In this document: one piece after another, positions 1 through 7,658 of the stretch
Layout of the letters: each line of letters opens with the position of its first letter
How positions within the stretch are numbered: position 1 is the stretch's first letter
Assembly (NCBI GenBank): GCA_019695295.1
Contig: JAIBAH010000019.1
Location: forward strand, 1 to 50,162
Direction of reading: 5' to 3'
Length of the DNA: 50,162 bases
DNA from: Bacteroidia bacterium
GTDB lineage: Bacteria > Bacteroidota > Bacteroidia > J057
The notes under the pieces: generated by a model
Told to the model about the DNA's origin: nothing
The model's input: the letters and a program-made list of their open reading frames with translations, nothing else
Databases searched by the model: none
Made by a program: the position numbers and the translations under genes

Positions 1-1
1 T

Positions 2-127
2 AATACACTTACGTTTACTCCCGATGTCGGAATGATAAACGGATTCATCAATCTTTGGGATAGCAGTTATTTTCTTATTCAGGAATATAAATTATACGAT
101 TACCACGTTCAAAACGGCAAGAAATAA
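2..127 (+). CDS. C-terminal end of a secreted/lipoprotein paralogue (partial)
   Basis: Reading frame 2 is open from the left edge and ends with TAA at 125-127; the rest of the gene lies outside the window. The visible 41 residues include TPDVGMIN, then LIQEYKLYDYHV, close to the end of the following lipoprotein (SPKIGIIS, then IKLELIEYHI). The two genes are therefore tandem paralogues separated by 54 bases. No domain name can be given from the tail alone, and the function is unknown. Confidence 0.7.
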   Translation, partial: NTLTFTPDVGMINGFINLWDSSYFLIQEYKLYDYHVQNGKK

Positions 128-181
128 AGATTTGTTGCAGCATTCTCTTTTTTGCTCACGTCTTAAATATAAAACGAATCT

Positions 182-799
182 ATGAAAAAGAGAATGAGTG
201 TGTTCATGCTGATGGTTGCGCTGGTGACGGGGGCTTGCTGTAACCGGCACATAGAACCGGAACCAATATTTACAGCGGAGGACTTTCCACTAAAGGTGGG
301 GAATTGGTGGAGGTATAGAGTTACTGATTCCTTAAATAATACGGTGGATACCTTATTTATGCGGATAGATAGCATGAAAATAATGAATGATGAAAAACAT
401 TATTTTATCAATACAATTCAAGGCAGCCAAATTGGAGGCGGAACTTTTATTGTGTTTTCCGATACATTGATAATTTATGAACCTTCTCAAAACTATAATT
501 TTCCAATCTTCACATTAAGATTTCCTTTTGGGGTAGATTCTTTTTATATTAACCGAATCTATGGTAAAAGGGATACCCTTAATATTTTATCCTACGAAAA
601 GGAATATCAACTATTCGGCAAAAAATACCCCGCCTTTCATATAACAAGTAGTATGTGGTTAATTAATATAGCGGGAAGAGCTACCAATGATATGAGAATT
701 TCACCTAAGATTGGGATTATCAGCAATGATAATTATTTCGACCACCAAGCGGGTACGCAGGATATAAAATTAGAATTAATAGAATATCATATAGAATAA
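182..799 (+). CDS. Putative lipoprotein, unknown function
   Basis: A 205-residue exported protein. The N-terminus has two lysines, a short hydrophobic stretch and a lipobox-like end (LVTGAC, Cys19 or Cys20), so it is probably a lipoprotein; the cysteine context is not perfect. The mature part starts with a stretch resembling FPLKVGNWWRYRVTD, a pattern common in Bacteroidota secreted proteins of unknown role, followed by alternating beta-strand-like sequence. Its last 35 residues resemble the end of the preceding gene, so the pair probably arose by tandem duplication. It is convergent with the glycosyltransferase gene. I do not recognise a named domain. Confidence 0.75.
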   Translation: MKKRMSVFMLMVALVTGACCNRHIEPEPIFTAEDFPLKVGNWWRYRVTDSLNNTVDTLFMRIDSMKIMNDEKHYFINTIQGSQIGGGTFIVFSDTLIIYEPSQNYNFPIFTLRFPFGVDSFYINRIYGKRDTLNILSYEKEYQLFGKKYPAFHITSSMWLINIAGRATNDMRISPKIGIISNDNYFDHQAGTQDIKLELIEYHIE

Positions 800-807
800 A
801 AATACAT

Positions 808-832
808 GAAAATCAAGGGTTTTCTATTTTAT
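808..832. terminator. Weak hairpin terminator between convergent genes
   Basis: GAAAATC (808-814), a 3-base loop and GGTTTTC (818-824) form a 7-bp stem with one G-U pair, followed by a T-rich run on the plus strand. It lies just after the lipoprotein stop codon. The remaining gap to 909 shows nothing else. The stem is short and the call is tentative. Confidence 0.4.
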
Positions 833-909
833 TTTTCTTCTGTTAAGTGAGGCCTTCGGTTTAACACCTAACGGAACGGAATCCGGTTCGCAGGATTACA
901 ATGCCAGGA

Positions 910-2589
910 TTAATTCACTTTTATTTTTCCGAAATATCCATTCATTGTCAGGTCTTCACATTGAGAAAGACTGAAAATCATATAATAAGAACCCGGACTA
1001 TCGGGCATTTTCAGGGTAAAATCTGTCGTTAAGGTATCCTTTAATACAAAATCCAGGGGAGCAGATGATTTTTGGGTGGAGAGTACCCTGTCGCCTTTCA
1101 GTAAAGTACAGGTCAGATACGGCATGCAATCGGGATTACTCCGGAAATCTACCGGAAATCCGTACTCATTTTTTATTTTTACCGGAATGATTTTCTCCTC
1201 CCCTGTACGCCACTGAACCCCTTCCGTTTCAGGATAGAGGGAAACCTTTCCAAAAGACCGGAAGTTTTCCATCCACTTATAATAAAAGGTATGTCCGTTT
1301 TGGGCACGAAACTTTGTCACTCCGTTTTTGTCCCAACCGATACAATAAAGGACTTTTTTGCCCTGAAGGGAATTTTCTATCTCCGAAAAGTCATACTGAG
1401 TACGGTGATAGGCAAGGTTGGACGCAGCCCAGGTTGGCTTACCGCTGTAGAACATATATTTGGAGGGAAGCTGATAGGAATTGGCAAAAACCACCGGGTT
1501 TCCCTGCGCAAGAGAATCCACCTGTTTTGCCCAGGTTTTCCAGCCATGAAATTCGATTGGGGTGGAAAGCGGAAAAGGGAGAAAATTCCATACCAGAAAT
1601 ACCCGGAATATCCCGAACAGCACAAAGGAAGGAATCGCCAGGCGATAAAACCATTTTTGCAAAACGGCATTTTCTTTCAGGTAAAAATAACTGAGAAGCG
1701 TCATCGGAACCAAAGCACTTGCAGCCCAGTTGGCTTCGATATGAGTCTGAAAACTCAGAAGCAACAGAAACAGCAGGATTCCTCCAAAACAATATTTCAG
1801 GGCTCTTTCCCATTCAGTCAGGGCTTTGTACTTTATGCCTGAATACATCAGCAGCCAGCCCGCCAACGGTCCCGTAACCAGGAGTATTCCCCCGACATAA
1901 TTGGTCAGGCGGGAAAAATCGAAGGGAGCCTTGGCTCTGTACAGAAGGTGAAATTTCAACGAAGAATAATCGTGCTGATGCATCCATATCCAATGCGGGA
2001 GGAAAAGCAAAAAAGCCACGGCAAATACTCCCCAGAAAGATTTCCGGAAAAACAATTTCGGGAAAGAAAGCACCGCAAAAAAGACGGGCATTCCTCCGTG
2101 ATATTTACTGTAAAGCAATCCTGCAATGACCAAACCCAGTACAAGAGCGTTTTTCAGATTATCATTTTCCAGATAATATTTCAGCGCAAGTAAAAAGCAG
2201 GCAGTAAAAAAGAAAAAGGGAGAATCCGGAACTGCCAGCAATCCGCTTATGTGTGTAATAAACATCGAAAACAGGATAGAAAAAAACAAAACCGGGTTTT
2301 CCTCTCCGCTCATTTTGTATATCAGTCCGATTCCCGCTGTATTTAAGATTACGGTAAAAAACCTGACCCCCAGCTCATTGGGGAATAAGGAATACCCCGC
2401 CTTAATCATCAATGCGATTGCGGGAGGATGATCATGATAGCCTAATGCTAAGTTTCGGGAATAAAACCAGTAGTAAGCCTCATCATGAAAAAGCTCGGTA
2501 AAAAAAGCCTGAATGAGGTTGAGACAAAACCATACACCCATTATAAAATAAGGAGAACGAAAAAATGACGGAGCGACAAGTCTCTGCAT
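910..2589 (-). CDS. GT39/ArnT-like polytopic glycosyltransferase
   Basis: A 559-residue inner-membrane protein of the dolichyl-phosphate-mannose-protein mannosyltransferase (GT39/PMT_2) superfamily. These enzymes move a sugar from a polyprenyl-phosphate donor to a protein or lipid on the outer face of the inner membrane. The first periplasmic loop carries the family's acidic pair (Asp36-Glu37 in FHDEAYYW) followed by GYHDHPP (about 50-56). Some ten hydrophobic helices follow to about residue 345, then a soluble periplasmic domain of roughly 200 residues with beta-rich sequence at the end. The start lies 4 bases after ruvA, so it is probably the last gene of an lgt-ruvA operon. Donor and acceptor cannot be read from the sequence; lipid A-sugar, protein O-glycosylation and polymer modification are all possible. 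Confidence 0.85.
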   Translation of the reverse strand: MQRLVAPSFFRSPYFIMGVWFCLNLIQAFFTELFHDEAYYWFYSRNLALGYHDHPPAIALMIKAGYSLFPNELGVRFFTVILNTAGIGLIYKMSGEENPVLFFSILFSMFITHISGLLAVPDSPFFFFTACFLLALKYYLENDNLKNALVLGLVIAGLLYSKYHGGMPVFFAVLSFPKLFFRKSFWGVFAVAFLLFLPHWIWMHQHDYSSLKFHLLYRAKAPFDFSRLTNYVGGILLVTGPLAGWLLMYSGIKYKALTEWERALKYCFGGILLFLLLLSFQTHIEANWAASALVPMTLLSYFYLKENAVLQKWFYRLAIPSFVLFGIFRVFLVWNFLPFPLSTPIEFHGWKTWAKQVDSLAQGNPVVFANSYQLPSKYMFYSGKPTWAASNLAYHRTQYDFSEIENSLQGKKVLYCIGWDKNGVTKFRAQNGHTFYYKWMENFRSFGKVSLYPETEGVQWRTGEEKIIPVKIKNEYGFPVDFRSNPDCMPYLTCTLLKGDRVLSTQKSSAPLDFVLKDTLTTDFTLKMPDSPGSYYMIFSLSQCEDLTMNGYFGKIKVN

Positions 2590-2593
2590 ACGA

Positions 2594-3190
2594 TTAGTTT
2601 TTCATCGTTAGGCGAATTAACTCCGACAAAGAGATTGAACTTCCGTGCTCCTTTACAAGGGCATTGATTTTGGTTTCGACCAGCGCCTTGTTGAAGCCCA
2701 TATTCACAAGGGCAGCCATCGCTTCTTTCCTGAGCGTGTCTTCGGCGGAGGAAGAAATTACTGCTTCCTTTACCTCAACCCCGCCAATGTCTGCAGGGAT
2801 TTTATCTCTGAGTTCCAGAATGATTCTCTCGGCAGTTTTGGCGCCGATTCCTTTTATGGCTTTCAGCAGATTGGTTTTTTGCAGCCGGATTGCTTCCCCG
2901 ATTTCAGCGGGAGACATAGCGGATAGCATCATGAGTGCGGTATTTGCCCCCACTCCGGAAACGCTGATGAGCAACTCAAAAATGGATTTCTCTTTCAGTT
3001 CGGCAAAACCATACAAAGTATGTGCGTCCTCCTTGATTTGCAGAAAGGTATGGATTTTTACCTGCGTTTTATTCTGAATCTGATTGTAAGTGTACAATGA
3101 GATTTTAATCAAATACCCTACTCCTCCGCAATCCACAATAATATAGGAAGGCGTTTTCTCTGAAAGGTTTCCCTGAATATATGCAATCAT
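2594..3190 (-). CDS. ruvA: Holliday junction branch migration protein RuvA
   Basis: A 198-residue RuvA, the family's usual length. It binds four-way junctions as a tetramer and loads the RuvB motor during recombinational repair. The N-terminal OB-fold begins MIAYIQG and contains the VDCGGVGY stretch. Two helix-hairpin-helix motifs follow (SVSGVGANTA and IKGIGAKTAERI, about residues 78-88 and 112-124). The short C-terminal domain III, which contacts RuvB, has the expected EAMAALVNMGF start. It sits between lgt and the GT39 gene on the same strand with gaps of 29 and 4 bases. ruvB and ruvC are not in the window. Confidence 0.95.
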   Translation of the reverse strand: MIAYIQGNLSEKTPSYIIVDCGGVGYLIKISLYTYNQIQNKTQVKIHTFLQIKEDAHTLYGFAELKEKSIFELLISVSGVGANTALMMLSAMSPAEIGEAIRLQKTNLLKAIKGIGAKTAERIILELRDKIPADIGGVEVKEAVISSSAEDTLRKEAMAALVNMGFNKALVETKINALVKEHGSSISLSELIRLTMKN

Positions 3191-3219
3191 AATAATGAAT
3201 TATCTGAGAAAAAACAGAA

Positions 3220-4017
3220 TTAAATCGTTTGTGGTTTTACAGGCGTTTTTCTCAGCATGAGATAAATCCCGGCCAATGCAAGCGGAAGGCTCAGTAATTG
3301 CCCCATCGTAAGGGGAAAGCCTTCGGTAACGGCAGAATTGTTTTGTTTGAAAAACTCCAGCAGGAAGCGGGTTCCAAACATACCCGTAAGAAACATCCCC
3401 CCCAGAAATCCGGTTTTGTGTTTCATTCTGGGATATAAAATATAGAGGGCAATTCCCAGTATAATATAGGCAAAGGCTTCATATAGCTGAATCGGGTGAC
3501 GGGGTTGATCATCTACCCGCCTGAAGATAAAAGCCCAGGGTACATCTGTTACTCTTCCTACAATCTCGGAATTCATCAGATTGCCGAACCGTACACACGA
3601 AGCACCCAGACTGATTCCGCTCCCGATAATATCCCCCAAAGCGACAAAAGGCATTTTCATCACGCGTACAGAGTAAGTCCACATAATTGCGATGAGCACA
3701 AAGGTGGCACCGTGGCTTGCAAGCCCCCCTTTCCAGATTTTGGGGATTTCGGAAGGATGAGAGAAATAATATTCAGGCTCATAAAATAATACCTCACCCA
3801 GACGGGCACCGACAATAGCCCCCACGAGGCAGTAAAGCCAAAGCGTTTGCAGGTGTCCGATATCTATTTTTTCTTTTTTAAAAATCAGGTAAGCAACCCC
3901 GTAGGCAATCCAGATTGCCGCAACAAACAAAAAACTGTACCACCGGAAATCCTTGCCGGCAAAATGAAATGCAGCAAAATCTGCGTCCCAGGTAATATAA
4001 TTCAAAATCATTTCCAT
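3220..4017 (-). CDS. lgt: Prolipoprotein diacylglyceryl transferase Lgt
   Basis: A 265-residue inner-membrane enzyme that attaches diacylglycerol from phosphatidylglycerol to the lipobox cysteine of prolipoproteins. Starting at 4017, the catalytic region aligns by number with E. coli Lgt: His102 in SHGA, then Arg143, Asn146, Glu151 and Gly154 in the Lgt signature RFGNLMNSEIVG; HPIQLYE and TRFLLEFF follow. The reading frame stays open 36 codons further upstream, but a promoter box at 4022-4029 lies inside that extension, so the later ATG is chosen. It is the first gene of a probable lgt-ruvA-GT39 operon. Several lipoproteins in the window are its likely substrates. Confidence 0.95.
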   Translation of the reverse strand: MEMILNYITWDADFAAFHFAGKDFRWYSFLFVAAIWIAYGVAYLIFKKEKIDIGHLQTLWLYCLVGAIVGARLGEVLFYEPEYYFSHPSEIPKIWKGGLASHGATFVLIAIMWTYSVRVMKMPFVALGDIIGSGISLGASCVRFGNLMNSEIVGRVTDVPWAFIFRRVDDQPRHPIQLYEAFAYIILGIALYILYPRMKHKTGFLGGMFLTGMFGTRFLLEFFKQNNSAVTEGFPLTMGQLLSLPLALAGIYLMLRKTPVKPQTI

Positions 4018-4021
4018 GTAG

Positions 4022-4055
4022 CAAAGGTATGATTTTTTTTTTAGTCGTACACAAA
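4022..4055 (-). promoter_or_regulatory. Bacteroidota sigma-type promoter of lgt, near-leaderless
   Basis: On the minus strand TACCTTTG (complement of 4022-4029) fits the TAnnTTTG -7 box, and TTTG (4052-4055) lies 22 bases upstream as a -33 box. Only four bases (CTAC) separate the -7 box from the lgt ATG, so the transcript probably starts at or next to the start codon. Confidence 0.7.
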
Positions 4056-4180
4056 GGACATAAAATTTTGCTGAAAATCCTCCGTCCTGCTGAAAGGGGC
4101 GACTATTTTTAATCCTGAAGCGCATTGAGAAAAAAATATTTGAAGCTTTTTCGGATTTTATTAAAAAAATTATGAGATTA

Positions 4181-4197
4181 TTTTATCCCGGATAAAA
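4181..4197. promoter_or_regulatory. Perfect 8-bp inverted repeat between lgt and the HU gene
   Basis: TTTTATCC, one C, then GGATAAAA form a perfect inverted repeat in the 436-base AT-rich gap between divergent lgt and the HU gene. Its form suits a dimeric regulator's operator, but it is AT-rich and could be chance. The rest of this gap holds A-tracts and the two promoters and no gene. Confidence 0.3.
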
Positions 4198-4370
4198 AAT
4201 AAAAGTAAAAACATATATTTTTTACAAACAACTCATTTTCAATATATTGATTCTTTTTATTTAAAAAATAAGAAAAAAATAACGATTCATTTATAACATT
4301 CTGCATCAGGGCTTAAGGGGTGATTTTCAATAATTATAGATAAAAAAGCAGATAGAATAAAAAAAAATTT

Positions 4371-4399
4371 TTTGTATTCGGAAGAAACTGCTAATTTTG
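4371..4399 (+). promoter_or_regulatory. Promoter of the HU-family gene
   Basis: TTTG (4371-4374) and TAATTTTG (4392-4399), spaced by 17 bases, match the Bacteroidota -33/-7 pattern. Transcription would start near 4406, giving an untranslated leader of about 48 AT-rich bases before the GTG start. Confidence 0.6.
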
Positions 4400-4453
4400 C
4401 AGTCCGTTTAGAAAAATGATAATTAAGTATTTAATAAATAAAGTATTAAGAAA

Positions 4454-4765
4454 GTGACAAAAGCAGAAGTAATTGCGGAAATCGCACAAAAAACAGGACT
4501 GGAGAAAGCAGACGTGTCCACTGCACTGGAAGCATTTTTCACCGTAGTAAAAAATCAACTATCTACAGGAGAAAACATTTATGTAAGGGGTTTTGGTAGT
4601 TTTGTGGTAAAGCGCAGAGCAGAGAAGGTTGGCCGTATCATCTCTAAAAAACAATCTATCGTAATTCCTGAGCATTCTATTCCAAGTTTCAAGCCCGCTA
4701 AAGTATTTATGGAAAAAGTACGCACTGCACCTGTTGGAGCGGACAATTCCGGGGATATGGATTAA
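4454..4765 (+). CDS. HU/IHF-family DNA-binding protein
   Basis: A 103-residue HU-family histone-like protein. The N-terminal helices (KAEVIAEIAQKTGL) form the dimer body. The beta-arm region follows with RGFGSFVVKRR and a final FKPAKVFMEKV helix. A short acidic tail (GADNSGDMD) extends beyond the usual 90-95 residues. The start is GTG at 4454, which fits the exact N-terminus of the family; there is no Shine-Dalgarno sequence, and the leader is AT-rich. It bends and compacts DNA; whether it behaves as HU or IHF cannot be told from sequence. The TPR gene follows 11 bases later, suggesting joint transcription. Confidence 0.92.
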   Translation: MTKAEVIAEIAQKTGLEKADVSTALEAFFTVVKNQLSTGENIYVRGFGSFVVKRRAEKVGRIISKKQSIVIPEHSIPSFKPAKVFMEKVRTAPVGADNSGDMD

Positions 4766-4776
4766 TTCTCAAATTT

Positions 4777-5598
4777 ATGCAATCAAACCGGGGTGCTATA
4801 CTAAGAGGAGGAGTCATTGCGGGAGGGATACTATTATTTTCAGTTCTTTTTTTTTCGGACAAAACCCATCTTACGGGAAAAAATCAGACTCTGGAGTCTG
4901 AGCAATCCCAGAAAGGAAATGTCAGTTTACCTGCCCTTGCGCCGGATGAGAAAACGGACAAGTGGATAAAAATAGTAGAAGAAGAAAAAGGGAAAGTAAA
5001 TACTGCGATACTGGACTCGCTGGTAAATCACCTTGTGTCTCGCCGCCGGTTTGATTATGCTTTGAAATATGCCGAGATGAAAATGAGTACGGATAGTTCT
5101 GTAAAAGTACAGCAACAGGCCGGAGAACTTGCACTGAATGCCGCTAAAATGGAAACAATTGCAAAAGACTCCGTACTTTCAGGGCAGTTTTCTCAAAAAA
5201 GCATTACCTATCTGGAAAAAGTCCTGAGCAAAGATTCTCTGAATGAGAAAGCTTTGATTTCGCTGGGAATGGCCTATCTGGCCTCAGGCAAACCAGAAAA
5301 CAGTATGCGCGGCATTCTTACAATCCGGAAAGTGACTGAAATCAATCCGGAAAATGTAGAAGCTCAGTTTCAGCTTGGATTACGTTCCCTTCAAACGGGA
5401 CAATATGAAAAAGCGGAAGCCCGATTTGCAAAAGTGGTGAGTATCGAACCCGAAAACTGGGAAGCGAAATATCATCTCGGAATTGCAAAATCAGAATCAG
5501 GCAAAAAAGAGGAGGCCATAAAACTATGGCAGGAAGTAGAAAAAGGGACGAAAGATGCCGAACTAAAACAGAAAGTTAAACTATTGTTAAATCCATAA
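4777..5598 (+). CDS. Membrane-anchored tetratricopeptide repeat protein
   Basis: A 273-residue protein with one N-terminal transmembrane helix (about residues 9-26) and a periplasmic helical domain. At least three TPR-like units are visible from about residue 155 onward (ALISLGMAYLASG; AQFQLGLRSLQTGQYEKAEARF; AKYHLGIAKSESGKKEEAIKLW), with the usual Gly, Tyr and Ala positions. TPR arrays bind peptides or partner proteins; no partner is identifiable. The gene sits between HU and the 30-residue basic protein on the same strand with 11- and 18-base gaps, an arrangement that suggests one transcript. The function is unknown beyond a scaffold role. Confidence 0.85.
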   Translation: MQSNRGAILRGGVIAGGILLFSVLFFSDKTHLTGKNQTLESEQSQKGNVSLPALAPDEKTDKWIKIVEEEKGKVNTAILDSLVNHLVSRRRFDYALKYAEMKMSTDSSVKVQQQAGELALNAAKMETIAKDSVLSGQFSQKSITYLEKVLSKDSLNEKALISLGMAYLASGKPENSMRGILTIRKVTEINPENVEAQFQLGLRSLQTGQYEKAEARFAKVVSIEPENWEAKYHLGIAKSESGKKEEAIKLWQEVEKGTKDAELKQKVKLLLNP

Positions 5599-5601
5599 TA
5601 C

Positions 5602-5608
5602 AGGAGGT
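5602..5608 (+). promoter_or_regulatory. Strong Shine-Dalgarno sequence AGGAGGT
   Basis: AGGAGGT ends 8 bases before the ATG at 5617, an ideal position. This is unusual in Bacteroidota, where the ribosomal anti-Shine-Dalgarno is sequestered and most genes lack such a site. No other start I inspected in the window has a comparable sequence. Confidence 0.8.
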
Positions 5609-5616
5609 AAAAAATT

Positions 5617-5709
5617 ATGCCTTGCGGTAAAAAAAGAAAACGCCATAAAATTGCTACGCACAAGCGTAAGAAACGTCTGAGAAAAAACAGACATAAGAAG
5701 AAGAAATAA
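5617..5709 (+). CDS. 30-residue basic AURKAIP1/COX24-like ribosomal-type protein
   Basis: A 30-residue protein, about two-thirds Lys, Arg or His, starting MPCGKKRKRHKIATHKRKKR. This pattern matches the very short Bacteroidota proteins named AURKAIP1/COX24 domain-containing, related to a mitochondrial small-subunit ribosomal protein; the family is usually seen next to the RNase G gene, as here. It is too short for routine gene callers. Its role is probably binding rRNA in the ribosome, by family and composition. It has the only strong Shine-Dalgarno sequence I found in the window. Residue 3 is Cys, where I recall Ser in most relatives, a minor difference. Confidence 0.85.
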   Translation: MPCGKKRKRHKIATHKRKKRLRKNRHKKKK

Positions 5710-5760
5710 GAGCGGTTGCCTTATGCATCCTTTAATGTGTGCAGGTAACGAATGACCTTT

Positions 5761-5790
5761 GCCGATTCGGATACTTGTATTCGTTTCGGC
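5761..5790 (+). promoter_or_regulatory. Long hairpin upstream of rng
   Basis: Arms 5761-5774 and 5777-5790 pair over 14 positions with two T-T mismatches and one G-T wobble, closed by a C(TT)G loop. No T-run follows, so it is unlikely to be a terminator. It lies between the 30-residue gene and rng and could be a processing or autoregulatory element. The rest of 5710-5932 shows only an imperfect -7-like GACCTTTG at about 5754-5761. Confidence 0.5.
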
Positions 5791-5932
5791 TATACTTGTT
5801 ATTATTTAACAGGGAAGACAAATTTGTGTAAAATCTTGAATGTAAAATGCGCACCGTTTTAATATTTCTTAGAAACGAAGGGATTCTGTTTTATAAGAAA
5901 TGTTGGAAAAAGGTGTACTTATCGCTTATCAA

Positions 5933-7489
5933 ATGTTGAACGAATTAGTTGTAAGCAAAAATGAGGATAAGCTTAGAATAGCCATCTTACAGGATAAAGC
6001 ACTTGTTGAACTTCACCACGAACCGGTTTCGGATTCATTTGCAGTAGGAGATATCTTTCTTGCAAAAGTTAAAAAACTAAATCCGGGACTCAATGCGGCG
6101 TTTGTAGATATAGGTTATGAAAAAGACTCTTTTCTGCATTATTTTGATTTGGGACCTCAGGTAAAAACTGCCATCAGATATGTAAAGTCCATTCAGGAGT
6201 CTCAAAAAGCAAATTTGAAATTATTGGGGAGTCTTCCTCCTTTGCCGGATATAGATAAAAATGGCAAAATGGAAGAGGTACTCAAACCCGGTAATAGTAT
6301 TATCGTTCAGATTGTAAAAGAGCCTATCTCTACAAAAGGGCACAGGTTGTCAGGTGAAATTTCATTACCCGGACAATATGTAGTATTAGTTCCTTTCTCA
6401 GATACGGTTTCGGTTTCTAAAAAAATCGCTTCCGCAGAGGAAAGAAAAAGACTCAAACTGCTCGCAGATAGCTTACACCCCAAAGGCTTTGGGGTTATTG
6501 TAAGGACAGCGGCCGAAGGAAAAGACAAAGAGGCTATCCACAGGGACATAGACAATATCTATACCCGATGGGTGAATATGGCTCAGAATCTTACCACTGC
6601 CAAAGCCCCTTTCAAAATTTTAAGCGAGCAGGACCGGACTACAAGCATCCTGCGTGATATGCTCAGTCAGGGTTTTGATACAATTTATGTGGATGATGAG
6701 GAGGTGTTTCGGGATATTCAGGATTACCTGCAGGCAAATATGCCTGATTATCTCAAAGTATTAAAAATGCATAAAGGGAAAGCCCCGATTTTTAATACGC
6801 TGGGTCTCGAAAAACAAATTAAATCCTCTTTCGGAAAAATTGTATCTATGCCCAACGGAAGCTATCTCGTAGTGGAGCATACCGAAGCAATGCATGTCAT
6901 TGATGTAAACAGCGGAAGCAAAAACCTCAATAACGCTACCCTCGAGGAGAATGTAATGAAGGTAAATATGGACGCTGCCACTGAAATCGCCCGCCAAATC
7001 AGGCTCAGGGATTTAGGAGGAATTATCGTCATTGATTTTATTGACCAACGGAAGCCGGAAAACAAAAAAATACTACTGGATCACCTCAGGGATCAAATGA
7101 AATCAGACCGGGCTAAACACGCAATTCTGCCTGTGAGTAAGTTTGGTTTGGTGCAGATTACCCGGCAGAGAGTGCGCCCTCAGTTGGACATTAATGTAAC
7201 CGAAACTTGTCCTACGTGTAATGGAAGTGGAAAAATACAGGCTTCTATCCTGATTGTAGATGAAATTTCTCACACGATTGATTTTTTAATCCGGCAGAAT
7301 AAAGAAAAAAGCATGCAACTCTTTGTACATCCATACGTTGCTGCTTACCTTAAGAAAGGGTTCTGGAACAGCTATCAGATGAAATGGTTAAGAAAATACC
7401 GTATCTGGATTAAAATCTCGGAAGACTTATCCTTGCCGCTGAGCATGGTCAGGTATATGAACAGCAGAGGCGAAGAAATTAAAATGTAA
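5933..7489 (+). CDS. rng: Ribonuclease G/E family endoribonuclease
   Basis: A 518-residue RNase G-type enzyme that cuts single-stranded AU-rich RNA, processes 16S rRNA ends and starts mRNA decay. In order it has an S1-type RNA-binding region (GDIFLAKVKKLNPGLNAAFVDIGY, about 40-65), the DNase I-like catalytic core with metal-binding Asp324 (IDVNSGS) and Asp368 (IVIDFID), and the zinc-link cysteines 426 and 429 (CPTCNGSG). The C-terminal scaffold of long RNase E is absent. The frame is open from 5900, but the family N-terminus (MxNELVV) matches the ATG at 5933. It follows the small ribosomal-type protein gene, its usual Bacteroidota neighbour. A strong terminator follows. Confidence 0.93.
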   Translation: MLNELVVSKNEDKLRIAILQDKALVELHHEPVSDSFAVGDIFLAKVKKLNPGLNAAFVDIGYEKDSFLHYFDLGPQVKTAIRYVKSIQESQKANLKLLGSLPPLPDIDKNGKMEEVLKPGNSIIVQIVKEPISTKGHRLSGEISLPGQYVVLVPFSDTVSVSKKIASAEERKRLKLLADSLHPKGFGVIVRTAAEGKDKEAIHRDIDNIYTRWVNMAQNLTTAKAPFKILSEQDRTTSILRDMLSQGFDTIYVDDEEVFRDIQDYLQANMPDYLKVLKMHKGKAPIFNTLGLEKQIKSSFGKIVSMPNGSYLVVEHTEAMHVIDVNSGSKNLNNATLEENVMKVNMDAATEIARQIRLRDLGGIIVIDFIDQRKPENKKILLDHLRDQMKSDRAKHAILPVSKFGLVQITRQRVRPQLDINVTETCPTCNGSGKIQASILIVDEISHTIDFLIRQNKEKSMQLFVHPYVAAYLKKGFWNSYQMKWLRKYRIWIKISEDLSLPLSMVRYMNSRGEEIKM

Positions 7490-7492
7490 TCC

Positions 7493-7529
7493 AAAAAAGA
7501 CTGAATCACAAGAAGGTTCAGTCTTTTTT
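7493..7529 (+). terminator. Rho-independent terminator after rng
   Basis: A perfect 13-bp stem (7493-7505 with 7517-7529, core GACTGAA/TTCAGTC flanked by A6/T6) with an 11-base loop follows the rng stop codon at once. The A-run makes it effective in both directions. Confidence 0.9.
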
Positions 7530-7625
7530 ATTTTTCTGAAAAAATGACGCTGTTTCCTGTATGATTAAGCCTGAAAAAATCAAATTATTGAAAATAAAAA
7601 AATTATTAGTATCTTTATCTTTTAA

Positions 7626-7633
7626 TATTTTTG
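7626..7633 (+). promoter_or_regulatory. -7 box of the aminotransferase pair
   Basis: TATTTTTG matches TAnnTTTG 25 bases before the class IV aminotransferase ATG. No clear -33 TTTG is visible. Confidence 0.5.
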
Positions 7634-7658
7634 CTTCACGATAATTTACATTCAGGAT

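Noticed and set aside
1291-1842. Open frames opposite the GT39 gene
   Set aside because: The minus-strand protein has clear family motifs and continuous helices; the opposite frames have none.
4018-4125. N-terminal extension of Lgt by 36 residues
   Set aside because: The promoter -7 box lies within it, and residue numbering of the catalytic motifs fits the shorter start.
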